Origin: Halobacillus locisalis
Lineage (GTDB): Bacteria > Bacillota > Bacilli > Bacillales > Halobacillaceae
NCBI RefSeq assembly: GCF_013694105.1
Contig: NZ_JACEFG010000001.1
Coordinates: 558,001-622,000, forward strand
Length of the DNA stretch: 64,000 bases
Direction of reading: 5' to 3'
A program made the translations under genes and the position numbers. Below, piece by piece: positions 35,225-46,071 of the stretch. The notes under the pieces were generated by a model. It searched no databases. It was not told the DNA's origin and saw only the letters and a list, made by a program, of their open reading frames with translations. The stretch's first letter is position 1. Every line of letters starts with the position of its first letter.

Positions 35225-35364
35225 TCCACCAATTTAAGAAAAAACAGTGATGAATATGTATATGCCATCGCCAAGGTTGGAAGTCACCTAAATATGCCTG
35301 TGGGACATAAAAATGAACGATGAGTGGATTTTCTTCATTTTCGACAAAAAAATAAACTAAAAAT

Positions 35365-35393
35365 TTGTCAAATGAGTCCCTTTTGGCTACCAT
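35365..35393 (+). promoter_or_regulatory. Putative sigma-A promoter of the ypjD-dapB operon
   Basis: TTGTCA (35365-35370), 17-bp spacer, TACCAT (35388-35393), about 40 bases before the start codon. Confidence 0.5.
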
Positions 35394-35433
35394 TTAGAGA
35401 GATGCTTACGTTTAATCAAAGGAGTGATCGTCT

Positions 35434-35772
35434 ATGAACTATTCAACGAAAGAAATGCAAGAGAGAGTGGACCGTTACATATCTCAGTTTAAAGAAGGAT
35501 ATTTCTCTCCTTTAAGTTTACAAGCGAGATTAACAGAAGAAGTGGGAGAGATGGCACGAGAAATAAATCATCGTTATGGTGAGAAGCCAAAGAAGTCATC
35601 AGAAGAAGATAAAGCGTTATCAGAAGAATTAGGAGATGTATTGTTTGTTCTTACATGCTTTGCTAATTCTCTGGATATAGATTTGTCTGAGGCATTTGAA
35701 CAGTCGATGGGTAAGATCGAGACAAGAGATAAAGATCGCTGGACGAAAAAGGAGGAAGTAGAAAATGAGTAA
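35434..35772 (+). CDS. ypjD: MazG-like nucleotide pyrophosphohydrolase YpjD
   Basis: 112 residues. All-alpha NTP pyrophosphatase fold; the metal-binding motif is EEVGE ([12 protein letters not shown]) followed by EELGD ([12 protein letters not shown]). Family members remove unwanted nucleoside triphosphates; the substrate here is unknown. SD AAAGGAGTGA. The end overlaps dapB by eight bases. Confidence 0.9.
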   Translation: MNYSTKEMQERVDRYISQFKEGYFSPLSLQARLTEEVGEMAREINHRYGEKPKKSSEEDKALSEELGDVLFVLTCFANSLDIDLSEAFEQSMGKIETRDKDRWTKKEEVENE

Positions 35773-36565
35773 AATTCGTGCGATTGTGGCGGGACCTCGT
35801 GGTAAAATGGGGCGAGAAGCATTGCGAATGATTGAGAAAGATGAAACTTTTGAACTTGTTGCGTGTATTGATCGGAAGCATGATGGGGAACGTGTCCGTG
35901 ATATAGAGGGACTTCCTGCTTTAGAAGCGTTGATCTATACGGATCCGGAAACGTGTTTAATGGAAGTGGAAGCGGATGTTCTTATAGATTTAACCACCCC
36001 GGAGAACGGTTATGTACATACAAAGTGGGCGATTGAGAATCACATTCGTCCAGTCGTCGGTACTACTGGCTTTTCAGAACAACAACTGAGGGAGCTCTCA
36101 ACACTATGTGAAGAGAAGGGAATCGGAGCAGTGATTGCACCGAATTTCGCGATTGGTGCGGTTCTCATGATGCAGTTTTCCAAATGGGCTGCCAAACATA
36201 TGCCTCATGTGGAGATTATAGAGAAACACCATGATCAGAAACTTGATGCGCCTTCAGGAACCGCGATTAAGACCGCCCAACTCATTCAAGAGGTCCGTTC
36301 GTCTCAAAGCCAGGGCCATCCAGAAGAACAAGAAACGCATGAGGGGGCAAGAGGAGCAGAAATCGATGGTATGAGAATCCATAGCATGCGATTACCTGGA
36401 CTGATTGCCCATCAGGAAGTTATATTCGGTGGTCAAGGGCAGACGCTTACGATCAAGCATGACTCCCATGACCGTGAGTCCTTCATGAGTGGAGTAAAGC
36501 TCGCTTCTGAAAAAGTGATGAGCCTTGATCAGCTCGTGTATGGACTAGAACACTTACTCGATTAA
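35765..36565 (+). CDS. dapB: 4-hydroxy-tetrahydrodipicolinate reductase
   Basis: 266 residues. Uses NAD(P)H in diaminopimelate and lysine synthesis, also supplying dipicolinate for spores. The nucleotide-binding block is [11 protein letters not shown]; the substrate motif [15 protein letters not shown] and the catalytic His-His pair are intact. The start lies inside the end of ypjD after AAGGAGG. Confidence 0.97.
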   Translation: MSKIRAIVAGPRGKMGREALRMIEKDETFELVACIDRKHDGERVRDIEGLPALEALIYTDPETCLMEVEADVLIDLTTPENGYVHTKWAIENHIRPVVGTTGFSEQQLRELSTLCEEKGIGAVIAPNFAIGAVLMMQFSKWAAKHMPHVEIIEKHHDQKLDAPSGTAIKTAQLIQEVRSSQSQGHPEEQETHEGARGAEIDGMRIHSMRLPGLIAHQEVIFGGQGQTLTIKHDSHDRESFMSGVKLASEKVMSLDQLVYGLEHLLD

Positions 36566-36579
36566 CAGGAGGCGAAGGT

Positions 36580-36993
36580 ATGAACATTGCATTAATTGCT
36601 CATGATGAAAAAAAGAAAGACATGGTACAGTTTACAACCGCTTATTCAAACATATTGGAGAAACATACGCTTTTCGCTACAGGAACAACAGGGAAGCGGA
36701 TTTCTGAAGCAACCGGTTTGCCTGTTCATCAGTTTCTATCTGGTCCACTCGGAGGCGATCAGCAAATCGGTGCCAAAATCGCAGAAAATGAAATGGATAT
36801 CATCATCTTTTTCAGGGATCCATTGACTGCTCAACCACATGAACCAGACATCAGTGCTTTGCTTCGCCTATGCGATGTCCATCAAATACCACTTGCTACA
36901 AACTTAGCTGGATCTGAAATTCTGATCCGTGCTTTAGACCGCGGTGATTTTGATTGGAGAAATGTCGTCAAACAAAAGAAGGATCAGGAGTGA
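36580..36993 (+). CDS. mgsA: Methylglyoxal synthase
   Basis: 137 residues. Converts dihydroxyacetone phosphate to methylglyoxal and phosphate as a glycolytic overflow. Visible: GTTGKRI (phosphate site), [11 protein letters not shown] with the catalytic aspartate region, and [17 protein letters not shown] after ACAGGAGGCG. In B. subtilis bshB1 follows; here bshA comes directly. Confidence 0.96.
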   Translation: MNIALIAHDEKKKDMVQFTTAYSNILEKHTLFATGTTGKRISEATGLPVHQFLSGPLGGDQQIGAKIAENEMDIIIFFRDPLTAQPHEPDISALLRLCDVHQIPLATNLAGSEILIRALDRGDFDWRNVVKQKKDQE

Positions 36994-37001
36994 ACAAACG
37001 T

Positions 37002-38135
37002 ATGGCTAAGATCGGAATCACCTGCTACCCGACAGTCGGAGGGTCAGGTGTTATCGCAACAGAACTTGGTAAACTACTAGCAGAAAAGGGGCATGAAATT
37101 CACTTTGTCGCAACACAAGTCCCTTTCAGATTAAATAAAGTGTATCCGAACATTTACTATCATGAAGTGGAGGTCAGCAACTACCCGGTATTTCAGCATC
37201 CTCCGTATGATCTAGCTCTTGCTAACAAGATGGCAGAAGTTATTAACCGCGAAGAACTAGACATTCTACACGTGCACTATGCAATGCCTCATGCTATTTG
37301 CGCTATCTTAGCCAAACAGATGTGTAACAGGGACGTGAAAATCATCACAACATTGCACGGAACGGATATTACGGTCCTTGGCATTGATTCAAGTTTGAAG
37401 CAAATGATCAAATTCGGCATCGAGGAATCTGATCAAGTGACAGCTGTTTCGAGTAGTTTAGTGGATCAGACGCGTGACATGTTAGATACAACGAAGGAAA
37501 TCGATGTGATTTATAATTTCGTTGATGAACGTGAGTATTTCCGGAAAGATAATCGATCGCTGCGTGAGGATTACTGTATCAATGAAGAAGAAAAAGTGAT
37601 GGTTCATATATCGAACTTCCGGAAAGTGAAGCGTGTTCAGGATGTGATTTATACCTTCTCATTAGTTGAGAAACAGATCCCATCTAAGCTTTTATTAGTA
37701 GGAGATGGTCCGGAGTATTCGGATTGTCGTCAGCTTGTTCAGGATCTTGAATTGGAAGACCGCGTTCTCTTCCTTGGGAAACAAGAGAATGTCAGTGATT
37801 TACTGTCGATTTCTGATTTAAAATTATTACCTTCAGAAAAAGAAAGCTTCGGTTTAGTTCTATTAGAAGCGATGGCTTGTGGGGTACCCTGTATTGGAAC
37901 GAATATTGGAGGGATTCCAGAGGTGATCGACCATGGTGAGACAGGTTACATTGCAGAGCTCGGCAACGTCGAACAGATGGCGTATTATGCAACGAGAATG
38001 CTTGGTGATGATACTGTCATGCATGAGATGTCCCAAAAGGCACGTGCCGTCGTTCAAGAGAAGTTTGCATCCACCACGATCTTAGAACAGTATGAAGCCT
38101 TATACGAACAGGTATTGGAACGTGACCATGTTTAA
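37002..38135 (+). CDS. bshA: N-acetyl-alpha-D-glucosaminyl L-malate synthase (bacillithiol)
   Basis: 377 residues. GT-B glycosyltransferase joining UDP-GlcNAc to L-malate, the first step of bacillithiol synthesis. The N-terminus GITCYPTVGGSGVIATELG and the nucleotide-sugar motif SEKESFGLVLLEAMACGVP (EX7E) are clear. The ATG at 37002 is eight bases after the mgsA stop, with CAGGAG at 11-base spacing. The deacetylase gene bshB1, normally between mgsA and bshA, is absent. Confidence 0.95.
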   Translation: MAKIGITCYPTVGGSGVIATELGKLLAEKGHEIHFVATQVPFRLNKVYPNIYYHEVEVSNYPVFQHPPYDLALANKMAEVINREELDILHVHYAMPHAICAILAKQMCNRDVKIITTLHGTDITVLGIDSSLKQMIKFGIEESDQVTAVSSSLVDQTRDMLDTTKEIDVIYNFVDEREYFRKDNRSLREDYCINEEEKVMVHISNFRKVKRVQDVIYTFSLVEKQIPSKLLLVGDGPEYSDCRQLVQDLELEDRVLFLGKQENVSDLLSISDLKLLPSEKESFGLVLLEAMACGVPCIGTNIGGIPEVIDHGETGYIAELGNVEQMAYYATRMLGDDTVMHEMSQKARAVVQEKFASTTILEQYEALYEQVLERDHV

Positions 38136-39318
38136 TTCGGCTTTCGAAATCATTGGTGAAATTGAAGCGGCAGGAGGGGAAGCCTATATTGTAGGCGGAG
38201 CTGTCCGGGACGCTCTGATCGGTCGGCCAATCGGAGATGTTGATATTGCTACATCTTTGAGGCCTGAAGAAATTCAAAACATATTTGAAAAGGTCATTCC
38301 AATCGGGATTGAGCACGGAACAGTGATGGTCCGTTATCACTCAGAATCTTATGAAGTGACTACGTACCGAAAAGAAGAAGGGTATGAGGATTTTCGACAT
38401 CCAGATGAAGTCACATTTGTTGGCGACATCCGAGAGGACCTAGCGCGCAGGGATTTTACAATGAATGCCATGGCTATGGGAAAAGACCAAACCATTGTTG
38501 ATCCTTTTGGTGGACAGCAAGCGATTAAAGATAAAGTCATACAAGCTGTCGGTCATCCGAAAGAGCGGTTCTTCGAAGATCCCTTGCGTATGATCAGGGC
38601 CGTCCGTTTTGCAAGTCAGTTGGGCTTCACGGTTGAGTCAAAGACTGAAGAGGCTATCAACGAACAGGCCCCTCTTCTTAAGCATATTGCGATAGAGAGA
38701 ATAGCAAATGAGATGATCAAGCTGTTAGCAGGACAACATTTCTCACAAGGTTTTCATGTTTTATGTACAACCGGCATGATGGAGGAGTTTCCTCTTTTCC
38801 AAAGTCAGTTTGATGTCAAAAGTCATGTCCCTTACGTATCGCTAAACAGCTGGCCGGAAGCCATCTCCTATTTTGTTGAGAAAGGGATCGGTGAGAACGT
38901 AAAGGATTGGGTGAAAGAATGGAAATTGTCCAATCAAATCCGGCATAGCGCTGAAAGCATCAGAATGGCATACAAAGAATTTCAACTCACATCGTCAATT
39001 ACACCATGGCTTGTATATCGTTTGCCCCGTTCTCTAGATCAGTCGTTTGTACGACTCATTCAAGCAATCCATGGAGAAGATCATAGGTGGCAGGTGCAAT
39101 TATCGGAACAAGCGAATGAACTGGCGATTGAAAATAGAAAAGATTTGGCTTTTCAAGCAGCTGACTTGATTCAACTTTTCCATGATGAAAAGAAGGGATC
39201 TTGGATTGAAGAGTACATGACTCGTATTGAAAGAACTGTGGTCGAAGGGAACATAAAGAATGATTACGAAACCATAAAGGAATGGGTGCAGCAATGGAAT
39301 CGACCCGTAAACAATTGA
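38128..39318 (+). CDS. cca: CCA tRNA nucleotidyltransferase
   Basis: 396 residues. Adds or repairs the 3' CCA end of tRNAs. Class II signature GGAVRDALIGRPIGDVDIAT contains the catalytic DxD; RDFTMNAMA and EDPLRMIRAVRFASQLGF follow. It starts inside the last codons of bshA (eight-base overlap); a longer start at 38092 lies deeper in bshA and is less likely. Confidence 0.96.
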   Translation: MFNSAFEIIGEIEAAGGEAYIVGGAVRDALIGRPIGDVDIATSLRPEEIQNIFEKVIPIGIEHGTVMVRYHSESYEVTTYRKEEGYEDFRHPDEVTFVGDIREDLARRDFTMNAMAMGKDQTIVDPFGGQQAIKDKVIQAVGHPKERFFEDPLRMIRAVRFASQLGFTVESKTEEAINEQAPLLKHIAIERIANEMIKLLAGQHFSQGFHVLCTTGMMEEFPLFQSQFDVKSHVPYVSLNSWPEAISYFVEKGIGENVKDWVKEWKLSNQIRHSAESIRMAYKEFQLTSSITPWLVYRLPRSLDQSFVRLIQAIHGEDHRWQVQLSEQANELAIENRKDLAFQAADLIQLFHDEKKGSWIEEYMTRIERTVVEGNIKNDYETIKEWVQQWNRPVNN

Positions 39319-40286
39319 TTGATTTATTAGAAAACGAACAAGGGCATATATCAGGTCAACAACTGTCAGAAGCGTTGAATATTTCGCGTACTGCCGTTTG
39401 GAAACATATGAATGAATTAAAGAAGGATGGTTACGAAATTGAAGCCGTTCGTCGAAAAGGGTATAAGATTGTATCTTATCCTGATAAAATAAGTGGGAAC
39501 ACCTTGCAATGGGGGTTGGATACGGCTTGGATTGGGCAGCAACTTTATCATTATGATCAAGTTGAGTCTACTCAAGATATTGTCCATCAAATGGCTAAAC
39601 AAGGAAAGCCTCACGGGACAGTCGTCATCGCAGATGAACAAGTGAAAGGCAAAGGTCGCATGGCAAGAGAGTGGCATTCCCCGCAAGGTAAGGGCATATG
39701 GATGAGTATTTTACTCCGTCCACCTTTACCACCTGTTCAAGCGCCACAAATCACACTGTTAACGGCAACCGTCCTCGCGGAAATGGTAGCTGCTGAGTCT
39801 ACACTCGATCCACAAATCAAGTGGCCGAATGACATTCTCGTAAATCACAAAAAAGTGTCCGGGATTTTGACAGAAATGCAAGCAGAACAAGACCGTATTC
39901 AGTACATTGTTTTAGGTATTGGCATGAACGTAAATCAAGATGCTGTAGATCTTCCGCCAGCCATTGCGCACAAAGCTTCGTCTTTAAAAGAAGAGTCAGG
40001 TATGGAATGGAATATTCAACGAACGATCCAATCGATTTTAAGAACCTTCGAAACTACATATGATCAGTTCATTGATAAAGGTTTTGAACAAGTGAAGGCA
40101 AAATGGGAACACTATGGATACCGGATTGGGGAGAGAGTGACCATCTCTACTATGAGAGACACGTGGGAAGCGACTCTGATTGGGATAGAATCTGACGGCG
40201 CCTTACGTGCAAAGCGTGATTATGGAAAAGTAGAGAAATTATATTCTGCAGAAATACACTGGGGAGAGGGAGGATACGATGCGTAA
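39294..40286 (+). CDS. birA: Bifunctional biotin-protein ligase and biotin operon repressor
   Basis: 330 residues. An N-terminal winged helix (about 5-65; [28 protein letters not shown]) indicates DNA binding. The ligase core has [20 protein letters not shown] and [16 protein letters not shown], and a C-terminal SH3-like domain follows. Start is ATG 39294 or the in-frame ATG 39282, both inside the end of cca. No bio operon is in the window. Confidence 0.95.
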   Translation: MESTRKQLIDLLENEQGHISGQQLSEALNISRTAVWKHMNELKKDGYEIEAVRRKGYKIVSYPDKISGNTLQWGLDTAWIGQQLYHYDQVESTQDIVHQMAKQGKPHGTVVIADEQVKGKGRMAREWHSPQGKGIWMSILLRPPLPPVQAPQITLLTATVLAEMVAAESTLDPQIKWPNDILVNHKKVSGILTEMQAEQDRIQYIVLGIGMNVNQDAVDLPPAIAHKASSLKEESGMEWNIQRTIQSILRTFETTYDQFIDKGFEQVKAKWEHYGYRIGERVTISTMRDTWEATLIGIESDGALRAKRDYGKVEKLYSAEIHWGEGGYDA

Positions 40287-41100
40287 TACACATCAATTAA
40301 GAGAAATGAAAGAGAAGCAAGAGAAAATCGCGATGATCACAAGCTATGACTACCCATCAGCTAAGATGGCCGAAGAAGCAAAAGCGGATATGATTCTAGT
40401 CGGAGATAGTTTAGGAATGACGGTTCTCGGATATGATTCGACCATTCCTGTAACATTACAAGATATGATTCATCATGGGAAAGCTGTTACAAGAGGGGCA
40501 CCCAATACGTTCAAAGTCGTTGATATGCCGTTTATGACGTATCACATATCATTAGAAGACTCTTTAAGGAATGCAAGAGAGCTCTTTCAAGAAACGGGAG
40601 CGCAGGCTCTTAAGGTTGAAGGAAGCGGAGAGGTATTGCTAACAATTGAACACCTTGTGAGCGCCGGCATTCCTGTTGTAGGTCATATAGGACTTACACC
40701 ACAATCGGTTCACGTACTAGGTGGATATAAAGTGCAAGGAAAGAGCGAAGAATCAGCGGAGCGGTTGATTGAAGAAGCCCTTCAAATCGAAGCTGCCGGT
40801 GCGATGGCGGTTGTGTTGGAGTGTGTCCCGAGACAGCTTGCTGAACTGATTTCAAGTGAATTGTCTATTCCGACGATCGGAATAGGAGCAGGTGCGAGTT
40901 GTGACGGACAAGTCCTTGTCTATCATGATATTTTGAAATACGGTGTGGATCGTCTTCCGAAGTTTGTAAAATCTTATTTTGACAGCAATCAACAATTAGG
41001 GGAAGCGGTGGCTTCTTATGTAAAAGAAGTGAAGTCAGGTCAATTCCCTGAAGAAAAACATACGTTTACGATGGATACAGATGCGTTACCGAAGCGGTAA
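40279..41100 (+). CDS. panB: 3-methyl-2-oxobutanoate hydroxymethyltransferase
   Basis: 273 residues. First committed step of pantothenate synthesis: adds a hydroxymethyl from methylenetetrahydrofolate to ketoisovalerate. Blocks: [58 protein letters not shown]. Overlaps birA by eight bases; SD GGGAGAGGGAGG. Confidence 0.98.
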   Translation: MRNTHQLREMKEKQEKIAMITSYDYPSAKMAEEAKADMILVGDSLGMTVLGYDSTIPVTLQDMIHHGKAVTRGAPNTFKVVDMPFMTYHISLEDSLRNARELFQETGAQALKVEGSGEVLLTIEHLVSAGIPVVGHIGLTPQSVHVLGGYKVQGKSEESAERLIEEALQIEAAGAMAVVLECVPRQLAELISSELSIPTIGIGAGASCDGQVLVYHDILKYGVDRLPKFVKSYFDSNQQLGEAVASYVKEVKSGQFPEEKHTFTMDTDALPKR

Positions 41101-41113
41101 GGAGAATAGGTAG

Positions 41114-41980
41114 ATGGAAATCTTAACGAATATTGAAGATGTGCAAATAAAAACGGCCGAGTGGGTCAGAGAAGGGAAAACAATTGGTTTTGTACCAACG
41201 ATGGGCTATCTTCATGAAGGTCATGAACGACTTCTCGAGGAAGCACGAAAAGAAAATGATCATGTGATTTTGAGTATCTTCGTAAACCCTTTACAGTTCG
41301 GTGAGAATGAGGATTTGGATCAATATCCACGAGATGAAGAACATGATACACTCATCGCAAAGAAATACGAGACAGATCTCGTCTTTCTGCCTCATAACGA
41401 GACGATGTATCCGCGTCCTATGTCGATGAACCTATCGGTTTCTAAAAGAGCAGACGTGTTATGTGGAAGAAGTCGCCCGGGTCATTTCGAAGGTGTAGTC
41501 ACGGTCCTTACGAAGTTGTTTAATATCTGTCGTCCGACTCGTGCATACTTTGGCATGAAGGATGCTCAACAAGTCGCAGTGGTTGATGCTCTCATTCAGG
41601 ACTTTAATATTCCTGTTACATTGAGACGTGTTCCGACCGTTCGTGAATCTGACGGGCTTGCGAAGAGTAGTCGTAATGTGAACCTTACGAGTCAAGAAAG
41701 AAGAGAGGCCCCGATGATTCAGGAAGCCCTCTATCTAGGAAGAAAACAAGTCGAGAACGGCACGAAAGACCCGATAGAAGTCATAAAGGCTACACGGCAG
41801 TTTCTTGACAGTCGAACTCGTGGTAAAATAGACTATATTGAGTTACTGTCTTATCCTGAGCTTGAACCGGTGACCGAGATTAATCAGACTGTCATCCTCG
41901 CTGCTGCTGTCTACTACGACCGCGCCAGGCTGATCGACAATGTAGTCTTTGATCAAACGGGGAAGCTCGAAATCGGATAA
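41114..41980 (+). CDS. panC: Pantothenate synthetase
   Basis: 288 residues. ATP-dependent joining of pantoate and beta-alanine. The nucleotidyltransferase motifs are [14 protein letters not shown] (HxGH) and [15 protein letters not shown] (KMSKS-like). [18 protein letters not shown] and [21 protein letters not shown] line the pantoate site. 13 bases after panB. Confidence 0.98.
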   Translation: MEILTNIEDVQIKTAEWVREGKTIGFVPTMGYLHEGHERLLEEARKENDHVILSIFVNPLQFGENEDLDQYPRDEEHDTLIAKKYETDLVFLPHNETMYPRPMSMNLSVSKRADVLCGRSRPGHFEGVVTVLTKLFNICRPTRAYFGMKDAQQVAVVDALIQDFNIPVTLRRVPTVRESDGLAKSSRNVNLTSQERREAPMIQEALYLGRKQVENGTKDPIEVIKATRQFLDSRTRGKIDYIELLSYPELEPVTEINQTVILAAAVYYDRARLIDNVVFDQTGKLEIG

Positions 41981-42000
41981 TAAGGCAAGGAGGAGAACAG

Positions 42001-42390
42001 ATGTTTCGCACCATGATGAAAGCCAAAATCCATCGTGCACGTGTAACAGAAGCCAATTTGAATTATGTTGGCAGTATAACGATTGATCAAAACCTTATGG
42101 ACGAAGTGGGGATACTGCCTCATGAGAAGGTCCAAATTGTAAATAATAACAATGGAGCAAGGCTTGAAACCTATGTCATTGCTGGGGAGCGTGGAAGTGG
42201 AGTCGTTTGTTTGAATGGCGCTGCTGCTCGTCTTGTTCAACCGGATGATATTGTGATAATAGTATCGTATGCTATGCTTAGCGAAGATGAACTCGCTGAT
42301 TTCAAGCCTAGAATCGCTCTGATGGGTGAAGGCAACAAGGTGGAGGAGATTGTCGAAGAGGAGCCGCCGTTAACGGCACTGCCTTATTAA
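42001..42390 (+). CDS. panD: Aspartate 1-decarboxylase
   Basis: 129 residues. Makes beta-alanine. The proenzyme self-cleaves at Gly24-Ser25 (YVGSIT) to form the pyruvoyl group; that pair is present, with the N-terminus [24 protein letters not shown]. Last gene of panBCD, followed by a terminator. Confidence 0.98.
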   Translation: MFRTMMKAKIHRARVTEANLNYVGSITIDQNLMDEVGILPHEKVQIVNNNNGARLETYVIAGERGSGVVCLNGAAARLVQPDDIVIIVSYAMLSEDELADFKPRIALMGEGNKVEEIVEEEPPLTALPY

Positions 42391-42406
42391 CTTCACAGCG
42401 AAAGAT

Positions 42407-42449
42407 TAAGGATCTTAGCCTTGGTACGTTGGCAAGGTCCTTCCTTTTT
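42407..42449 (+). terminator. Terminator after panD
   Basis: AAGGA and CCTTG arms pair with CAAGG and TCCTT in an imperfect stem, followed by CCTTTTTG. Confidence 0.65.
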
Positions 42450-42495
42450 GTCATCTAATTGAAACAATGTTGGGAAGGTAGAAAGAGGGGATCTC

Positions 42496-45300
42496 ATGAC
42501 AACATTTGCTATTGTAGATTTAGAAACAACAGGAAACGCAGCTTCTAAAGGAGATCGAATCATAGAAATCGGAATCGTCCTCCTAAGTGAAGATGGCGAA
42601 GTTCTTCAAGAATTTTCTTCTTTGGTTTATCCAGAAAGAGACATCCCCCCTTTTATTTCCTCTTTAACAGGCATTCAAGAGGAGGATGTACTCGACGCCC
42701 CTTTATTTTCGGAGGTTGTCGATGATATTTATCAACTTATGAAAAACAGTTACATCGTAGCTCACAATATTGAATTCGATTTGGGCTTTCTTAACGAGGA
42801 ATTCAAGCGGTGTGGATACCCAGCTTTACATAATGCGTTCATTGACACGGTCGAATTATCAAGGATTATGTTGCCTATGGCGCCTTCATTTAAACTTGGA
42901 CAACTCTCTGAGCAATTAGGGATGGGGCATGACCGTCCTCATAGAGCACTATCCGATGCACAGGCGACCACTGATTTATTTTCTTTCTTATTTGCTCGCC
43001 TAGCACAACTCCCTGAGAGGACGCTTCACTATCTATTGATGATTGAACCCAAATTGAAAAGTGAATTACGTCCATTCATCCAGGTTGCCATTGAAGAGAG
43101 AAGATACCAGTCAAAGAAAGACGAACCTTATGATCTGTGGCACGGAATTCCCGTAAAAGGCGTAAAACGACCAGCCACGTCAACCTACAAGAAACTCCCG
43201 CCTTTCGAAGAATGGATTCATGAAGTGTATGATTCTGAAAAAGGATTGTCCAATCTATTCGATGATTATGAATCAAGAGAAGGACAAAAAGAAATGAGTG
43301 TATCCATATATCGGGCACTCACGGAGGAGAACCATGCTTTAATTGAAGCGGGTACAGGAACGGGGAAATCTGTAGCCTACTTATTAGCCGCTTCTTATGT
43401 AGCTCTTCAGAAGGGACGGAGGCTCTTAGTCACAACTCATACAACAGCCTTGCAAAAACAACTGTTAGAAGAGGAGATTCCTCGAATCGAAAAGTTGTTT
43501 CATCGTCCGATCCAAGCGGTTTTGTATAAGGGAAGAGGCCATTACATCAGCCTTGTTCACTTTGCGTATGAACTTGAGCACTCTTCACAGGACAACTATG
43601 ATATCGCATTGACTAAAGCCATGATTCTAGTGTGGTTGACAGAAACGACGACAGGAGATGTAGATGAAATTCAGCTTCCGTCAAATGGAAGACAGTTCTG
43701 GCACAAAGTGTCCTCCGAACAATCGACCAAAACGGTACATCTTCATGTGGGGGAAGCATCCTTTTATGATTGGGCTAGGAAAAAAGCAGAAAAAGCCGAT
43801 TTGATTATTTCGAACCATGCCTTGTTCAGCTTGGATATCATGAGTGAAGAGGAACGACTGCCTGTATATGACCATGTCATTATTGATGAAGCTCACCACC
43901 TCGAAGCTGTTGCCAGTCGTTATTTCGGTGTGCAGTTCAATTATCGTGAATTGCAGCGTCAACTTAGTCAGCTGACAGAACTTTATCAACGAAAGGTGTA
44001 CAATGGCTTGGGATTGCCAGAGGATTTCTTCAAGGAAATCTCTAAATGCCAAAAGATTGTGGACGTTGCTAAAGAAGAGTTGAATCAATGGTCCAGGTAT
44101 ATGTTTCAACATCTGAAAAGAAGGCAGAGGCGAGATAAATCATCGAAAAGCGATTTAGGTCGGCTTCAACAATCCTTTCAAGACGATCTGTCGGACCCCT
44201 TCTTTAGAACATCTAAAGATATGTGCGATAGATTTTTAAGTTCATTGCGTCAATTGATGCACGGTATGGAGCGGATGCACAACCACTTGGCATTGACCTC
44301 GAAACTTGTGGATGATTCTTCTGTTGCAGTGCTGTTATCGCGAGTGGAAGGACAAGTCAGTTTTTGCAGGCAGGTCATCGAGCGGTTGGACCGATACTTC
44401 ACGATCGATGCAGAGTCTAGCGCCAAGTGGTTAGAGGTTGAAGGAGAAGGGGCATCCAACGCTGTCTATTTATTCAGCGAACCGCTCGATGTGGCAGATC
44501 GGTTGAATAAGCAACTTTTTCAGAAGAAAAAAAGTGTCATATTGACAAGTGCTACCTTGTCGACGAATCAGTCCTTTGAATATGTGAAAAGGGCCATCGG
44601 TCTATCCGGTTCGCCACGCTTGAAAGAAAAAGTCATTGCCTCACCCTATGCGTTTGACGAACAGGTAAGGGTTATGGTTCCCGACGACTTCCCAGATATC
44701 AGAAAGCATCCAGAAGAATATATCCACGCCATCAGTGAAGCCATTTATTCTATGGCCTATGTTACGAAAGGGCGGATGCTTGTTCTGTTTACTTCTTATG
44801 AGATGCTGAGGAAAACCTACGCTTTGTTAAGAGAATTCATTGACCCAGAGGAGTTTATGATTTTTGCACAAGGGGTTTCCAGTGGGAGCCGTGACCGATT
44901 GAAGAAGAATTTCCAGGCTTTTGATCAAGCCATATTGCTTGGGACGAGTTCCTTCTGGGAAGGGGTCGATATCCCGGGGGATGACCTATCTTGTCTGATG
45001 ATGGTCAGACTTCCCTTTCAACCACCTGATCAACCTTTGCAGTCGATGCAAGACCGCAAGTTGAAAGAAGAAGGGAAGAATCCCTTCATGGAAAGGTCAT
45101 TACCACATGCCATTCTTCGCTTTAAACAAGGTTTCGGTCGATTGATTCGTTCGAGTACAGATCGTGGTGTGGTCTTTATTTGTGATCAACGTATTATGGA
45201 GGCGCGCTATGGAAAGTATTTCTTATCATCGATTCCCAAAGTTCCTGTCTCGTATAAGTCGACACGTGATTTGATTGTTGAGATGGAAGAGTGGATGTAA
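42496..45300 (+). CDS. dinG: DinG-type 3'-5' exonuclease/helicase-like protein
   Basis: 934 residues, typical of Firmicute DinG. An N-terminal DEDD exonuclease domain (about 1-165) begins FAIVDLETTG and has HNIEFDLGFLNEEF and HRALSDAQAT. A superfamily 2 helicase-like part follows with Walker A EAGTGTGKS (about 284-292) and DEAHH (about 464). The four-cysteine iron-sulfur cluster of E. coli DinG is not evident. In the Staphylococcus homologue the protein acts as an exonuclease rather than a helicase. SD AAAGAGGGGATC. Confidence 0.95.
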   Translation: MTTFAIVDLETTGNAASKGDRIIEIGIVLLSEDGEVLQEFSSLVYPERDIPPFISSLTGIQEEDVLDAPLFSEVVDDIYQLMKNSYIVAHNIEFDLGFLNEEFKRCGYPALHNAFIDTVELSRIMLPMAPSFKLGQLSEQLGMGHDRPHRALSDAQATTDLFSFLFARLAQLPERTLHYLLMIEPKLKSELRPFIQVAIEERRYQSKKDEPYDLWHGIPVKGVKRPATSTYKKLPPFEEWIHEVYDSEKGLSNLFDDYESREGQKEMSVSIYRALTEENHALIEAGTGTGKSVAYLLAASYVALQKGRRLLVTTHTTALQKQLLEEEIPRIEKLFHRPIQAVLYKGRGHYISLVHFAYELEHSSQDNYDIALTKAMILVWLTETTTGDVDEIQLPSNGRQFWHKVSSEQSTKTVHLHVGEASFYDWARKKAEKADLIISNHALFSLDIMSEEERLPVYDHVIIDEAHHLEAVASRYFGVQFNYRELQRQLSQLTELYQRKVYNGLGLPEDFFKEISKCQKIVDVAKEELNQWSRYMFQHLKRRQRRDKSSKSDLGRLQQSFQDDLSDPFFRTSKDMCDRFLSSLRQLMHGMERMHNHLALTSKLVDDSSVAVLLSRVEGQVSFCRQVIERLDRYFTIDAESSAKWLEVEGEGASNAVYLFSEPLDVADRLNKQLFQKKKSVILTSATLSTNQSFEYVKRAIGLSGSPRLKEKVIASPYAFDEQVRVMVPDDFPDIRKHPEEYIHAISEAIYSMAYVTKGRMLVLFTSYEMLRKTYALLREFIDPEEFMIFAQGVSSGSRDRLKKNFQAFDQAILLGTSSFWEGVDIPGDDLSCLMMVRLPFQPPDQPLQSMQDRKLKEEGKNPFMERSLPHAILRFKQGFGRLIRSSTDRGVVFICDQRIMEARYGKYFLSSIPKVPVSYKSTRDLIVEMEEWM

Positions 45301-45334
45301 TCTCGCGAGTTTTTATCAACATGTCAAGATTTCC

Positions 45335-45343
45335 TGTTATAAT
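45335..45343 (+). promoter_or_regulatory. Putative extended -10 promoter of ypmA
   Basis: TGTTATAAT (TGn plus perfect TATAAT at 45338-45343), 50 bases before ypmA. No strong -35 box. Confidence 0.5.
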
Positions 45344-45392
45344 GTAGAGCGAGTAGAATGGATCAATACTTAAGGTTCTGGGAGGAAGTAGC

Positions 45393-45563
45393 ATGTCCAA
45401 CAAAATGGAAACACTATCAACCGTACGAATACAAAAGACTGATGACTTATATAAAGTGGTCGACACGTTGAATCGAACATTAAAAGATCAAAATCTTATG
45501 TTTGGGATGGCACTTGATGAAGAAGATGACGAAACTGCAGTCTTCACCATTTACCGTACCTGA
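45393..45563 (+). CDS. ypmA: DUF4264 small protein YpmA
   Basis: 56 residues (MSNKMETLSTVRIQKTDD... ending AVFTIYRT). It is very close to B. subtilis YpmA, which sits in the same place between dinG and ypmB. ATG after TGGGAGGAAG. The acidic segment ALDEEDDETA is typical. Function unknown. Confidence 0.9.
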   Translation: MSNKMETLSTVRIQKTDDLYKVVDTLNRTLKDQNLMFGMALDEEDDETAVFTIYRT

Positions 45564-45567
45564 TTGG

Positions 45568-46053
45568 GTGAAGTGGACGGCGATCATCACTAGCATCCTC
45601 TTCGTACTTGGGTTGTCTTTGAGTATCTGGATCTATATCGATGTGTACCATGACCGCACTAGTTCTCATGCACAGGCAACAACGCTTGTTTTAGAAAAGA
45701 CAGAGCTTGAGACAATTGATGACGTGTCCGTTTACCATGGTAAGGAAACGGTACATATCATGGAGGGAGCAGTCGGCAATGGTCGTTCTGCACTCGTGTA
45801 TGTTCAGGTAGATGACCAAAAAGTATTAAACGTAATCCAGGACGAGGATTACCTATCCATTTCAGAAATGAAGGATATCTGGAAAGAAGAATGCGATGGT
45901 TGTGCATTTAGAGATATCCAATATGGATATGAAGAGGGTGAACCCGTTTTTGAGATTACGTATATCGATCAACAGGATCGTTATGTATTTAATTATTACG
46001 GTTTGGACGGACAATCATTCGATCAAAGATTTGCCTTCAAACAGAATCAATAA
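45568..46053 (+). CDS. ypmB: YpmB-like membrane-anchored PepSY-domain protein
   Basis: 161 residues from GTG 45568, five bases after the ypmA stop; this start gives a clean signal anchor (KWTAIITSILFVLGLSLSIWIYI) and equals the B. subtilis YpmB length. In-frame ATG codons at 45502-45526 lie inside ypmA and are not supported. Two PepSY-like extracytoplasmic repeats follow (VLEKTELETIDDV and KMSISEMKDIWKEE-like region). No good ribosome site precedes the GTG, so coupling to ypmA is likely. Function unknown. Confidence 0.8.
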   Translation: MKWTAIITSILFVLGLSLSIWIYIDVYHDRTSSHAQATTLVLEKTELETIDDVSVYHGKETVHIMEGAVGNGRSALVYVQVDDQKVLNVIQDEDYLSISEMKDIWKEECDGCAFRDIQYGYEEGEPVFEITYIDQQDRYVFNYYGLDGQSFDQRFAFKQNQ

Positions 46054-46071
46054 ATAAAAGGAGTGAAGGGA

